Source of the DNA: DATLRC01 sp035534895
GTDB lineage: Bacteria > Patescibacteriota > Saccharimonadia > Saccharimonadales > UBA4665
Direction: 5' to 3'
NCBI GenBank assembly: GCA_035534895.1
Contig: DATLRC010000014.1
Location: 1-22,077, forward strand
DNA length: 22,077 nucleotides
The notes below the pieces were generated by a model. It ran no database searches. It was not told where the DNA came from and saw only the letters and a program-made list of their open reading frames with translations. Shown piece by piece: positions 22,057-22,077 of this stretch (position 1 is its first letter; every line of letters begins with the position of its first letter). The position numbers and the translations under genes are program-made.

Positions 22057-22077
22057 CAACAATACTACCAAATAATG
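22023..22077 (+). CDS. Partial plus-strand gene at window edge
   Basis: An ATG at 22023 follows an optimal AAAGGAGG ribosome site (22008-22015, spacer 7 nt), so a real gene begins here. Only MSNRVGSSTIYSTILPNN can be read before the window ends. The 18 residues give no family. It is divergent from the T4SS operon and sits behind a structured leader. Its start is involved in the long inverted repeat described above. Confidence 0.6.
   Translation, partial: MSNRVGSSTIYSTILPNN

Noticed and set aside
1..22077. CRISPR arrays, insertion sequences, rRNA operons
   Set aside because: No spaced direct-repeat array, no transposase frame and no rRNA-like sequence were seen on either strand.

Overview
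The window looks like the replication-origin neighbourhood of a small, moderately AT-rich bacterial chromosome, most likely Candidatus Saccharibacteria (TM7) or a related CPR/Patescibacteria lineage. This is inference. It rests on the compact rpmH-rnpA-yidC-khpB | oriC | dnaA-dnaN-recF block, a KhpB/Jag without its N-terminal Jag domain, UGA used as a normal stop (rpmH, yidC), and a monoderm-style type IV secretion (T4SS) operon with PrgI, VirB6 and VirB4 close to the origin. No 16S gene or other marker in the window can settle the taxonomy.

Layout. (1) 1-1480: accessory DNA with two tandem, co-directional PIN-domain toxin-antitoxin modules on the minus strand. The distal module has a toxin cut off in mid-domain. 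The proximal module is intact and has a readable promoter with an 11-bp-spaced direct-repeat operator. (2) 1481-1620: a spacer with an 18-bp perfect palindrome. (3) 1621-3695, minus: khpB, yidC, rnpA and rpmH (45 aa), the membrane-protein insertion, RNase P and L34 cluster. (4) 3696-3950: oriC, with four DnaA-box matches, a T-rich unwinding candidate and divergent promoters that overlap DnaA boxes. (5) 3951-7771, plus: dnaA, a small membrane ORF overlapping the dnaA stop, dnaN and recF. (6) 7861-9434: two convergent lipoprotein genes with a similar overall plan. (7) 9542-21774, minus: an eight-gene, tightly packed T4SS operon in the order VirB8/NTF2-like protein, VirB6/TrbL, PrgI with a long tail, a separate VirB4 N-terminal-domain protein, VirB4 ATPase, a large unknown membrane protein, a secreted lysozyme-CHAP peptidoglycan hydrolase, and a membrane-anchored Ig-like protein. 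(8) 21775-22077: a divergent intergenic region with a highly structured leader before a plus-strand gene cut off by the window edge.

How it fits together. Blocks 3-5 are the conserved origin region, with DnaA able to feed back on both divergent promoters. Block 7 encodes an energised (VirB4), membrane-spanning (VirB6, PrgI, VirB8-like) export machine with its own wall-cutting enzyme and surface-exposed proteins. No relaxase, VirD4/TraG coupling protein or integrase is seen in the window, so a role in protein export or cell contact is as plausible as conjugation. The least explained parts are the 851-aa membrane protein, the Ig-like terminal protein, the lipoprotein pair and the structured leader at the right edge.
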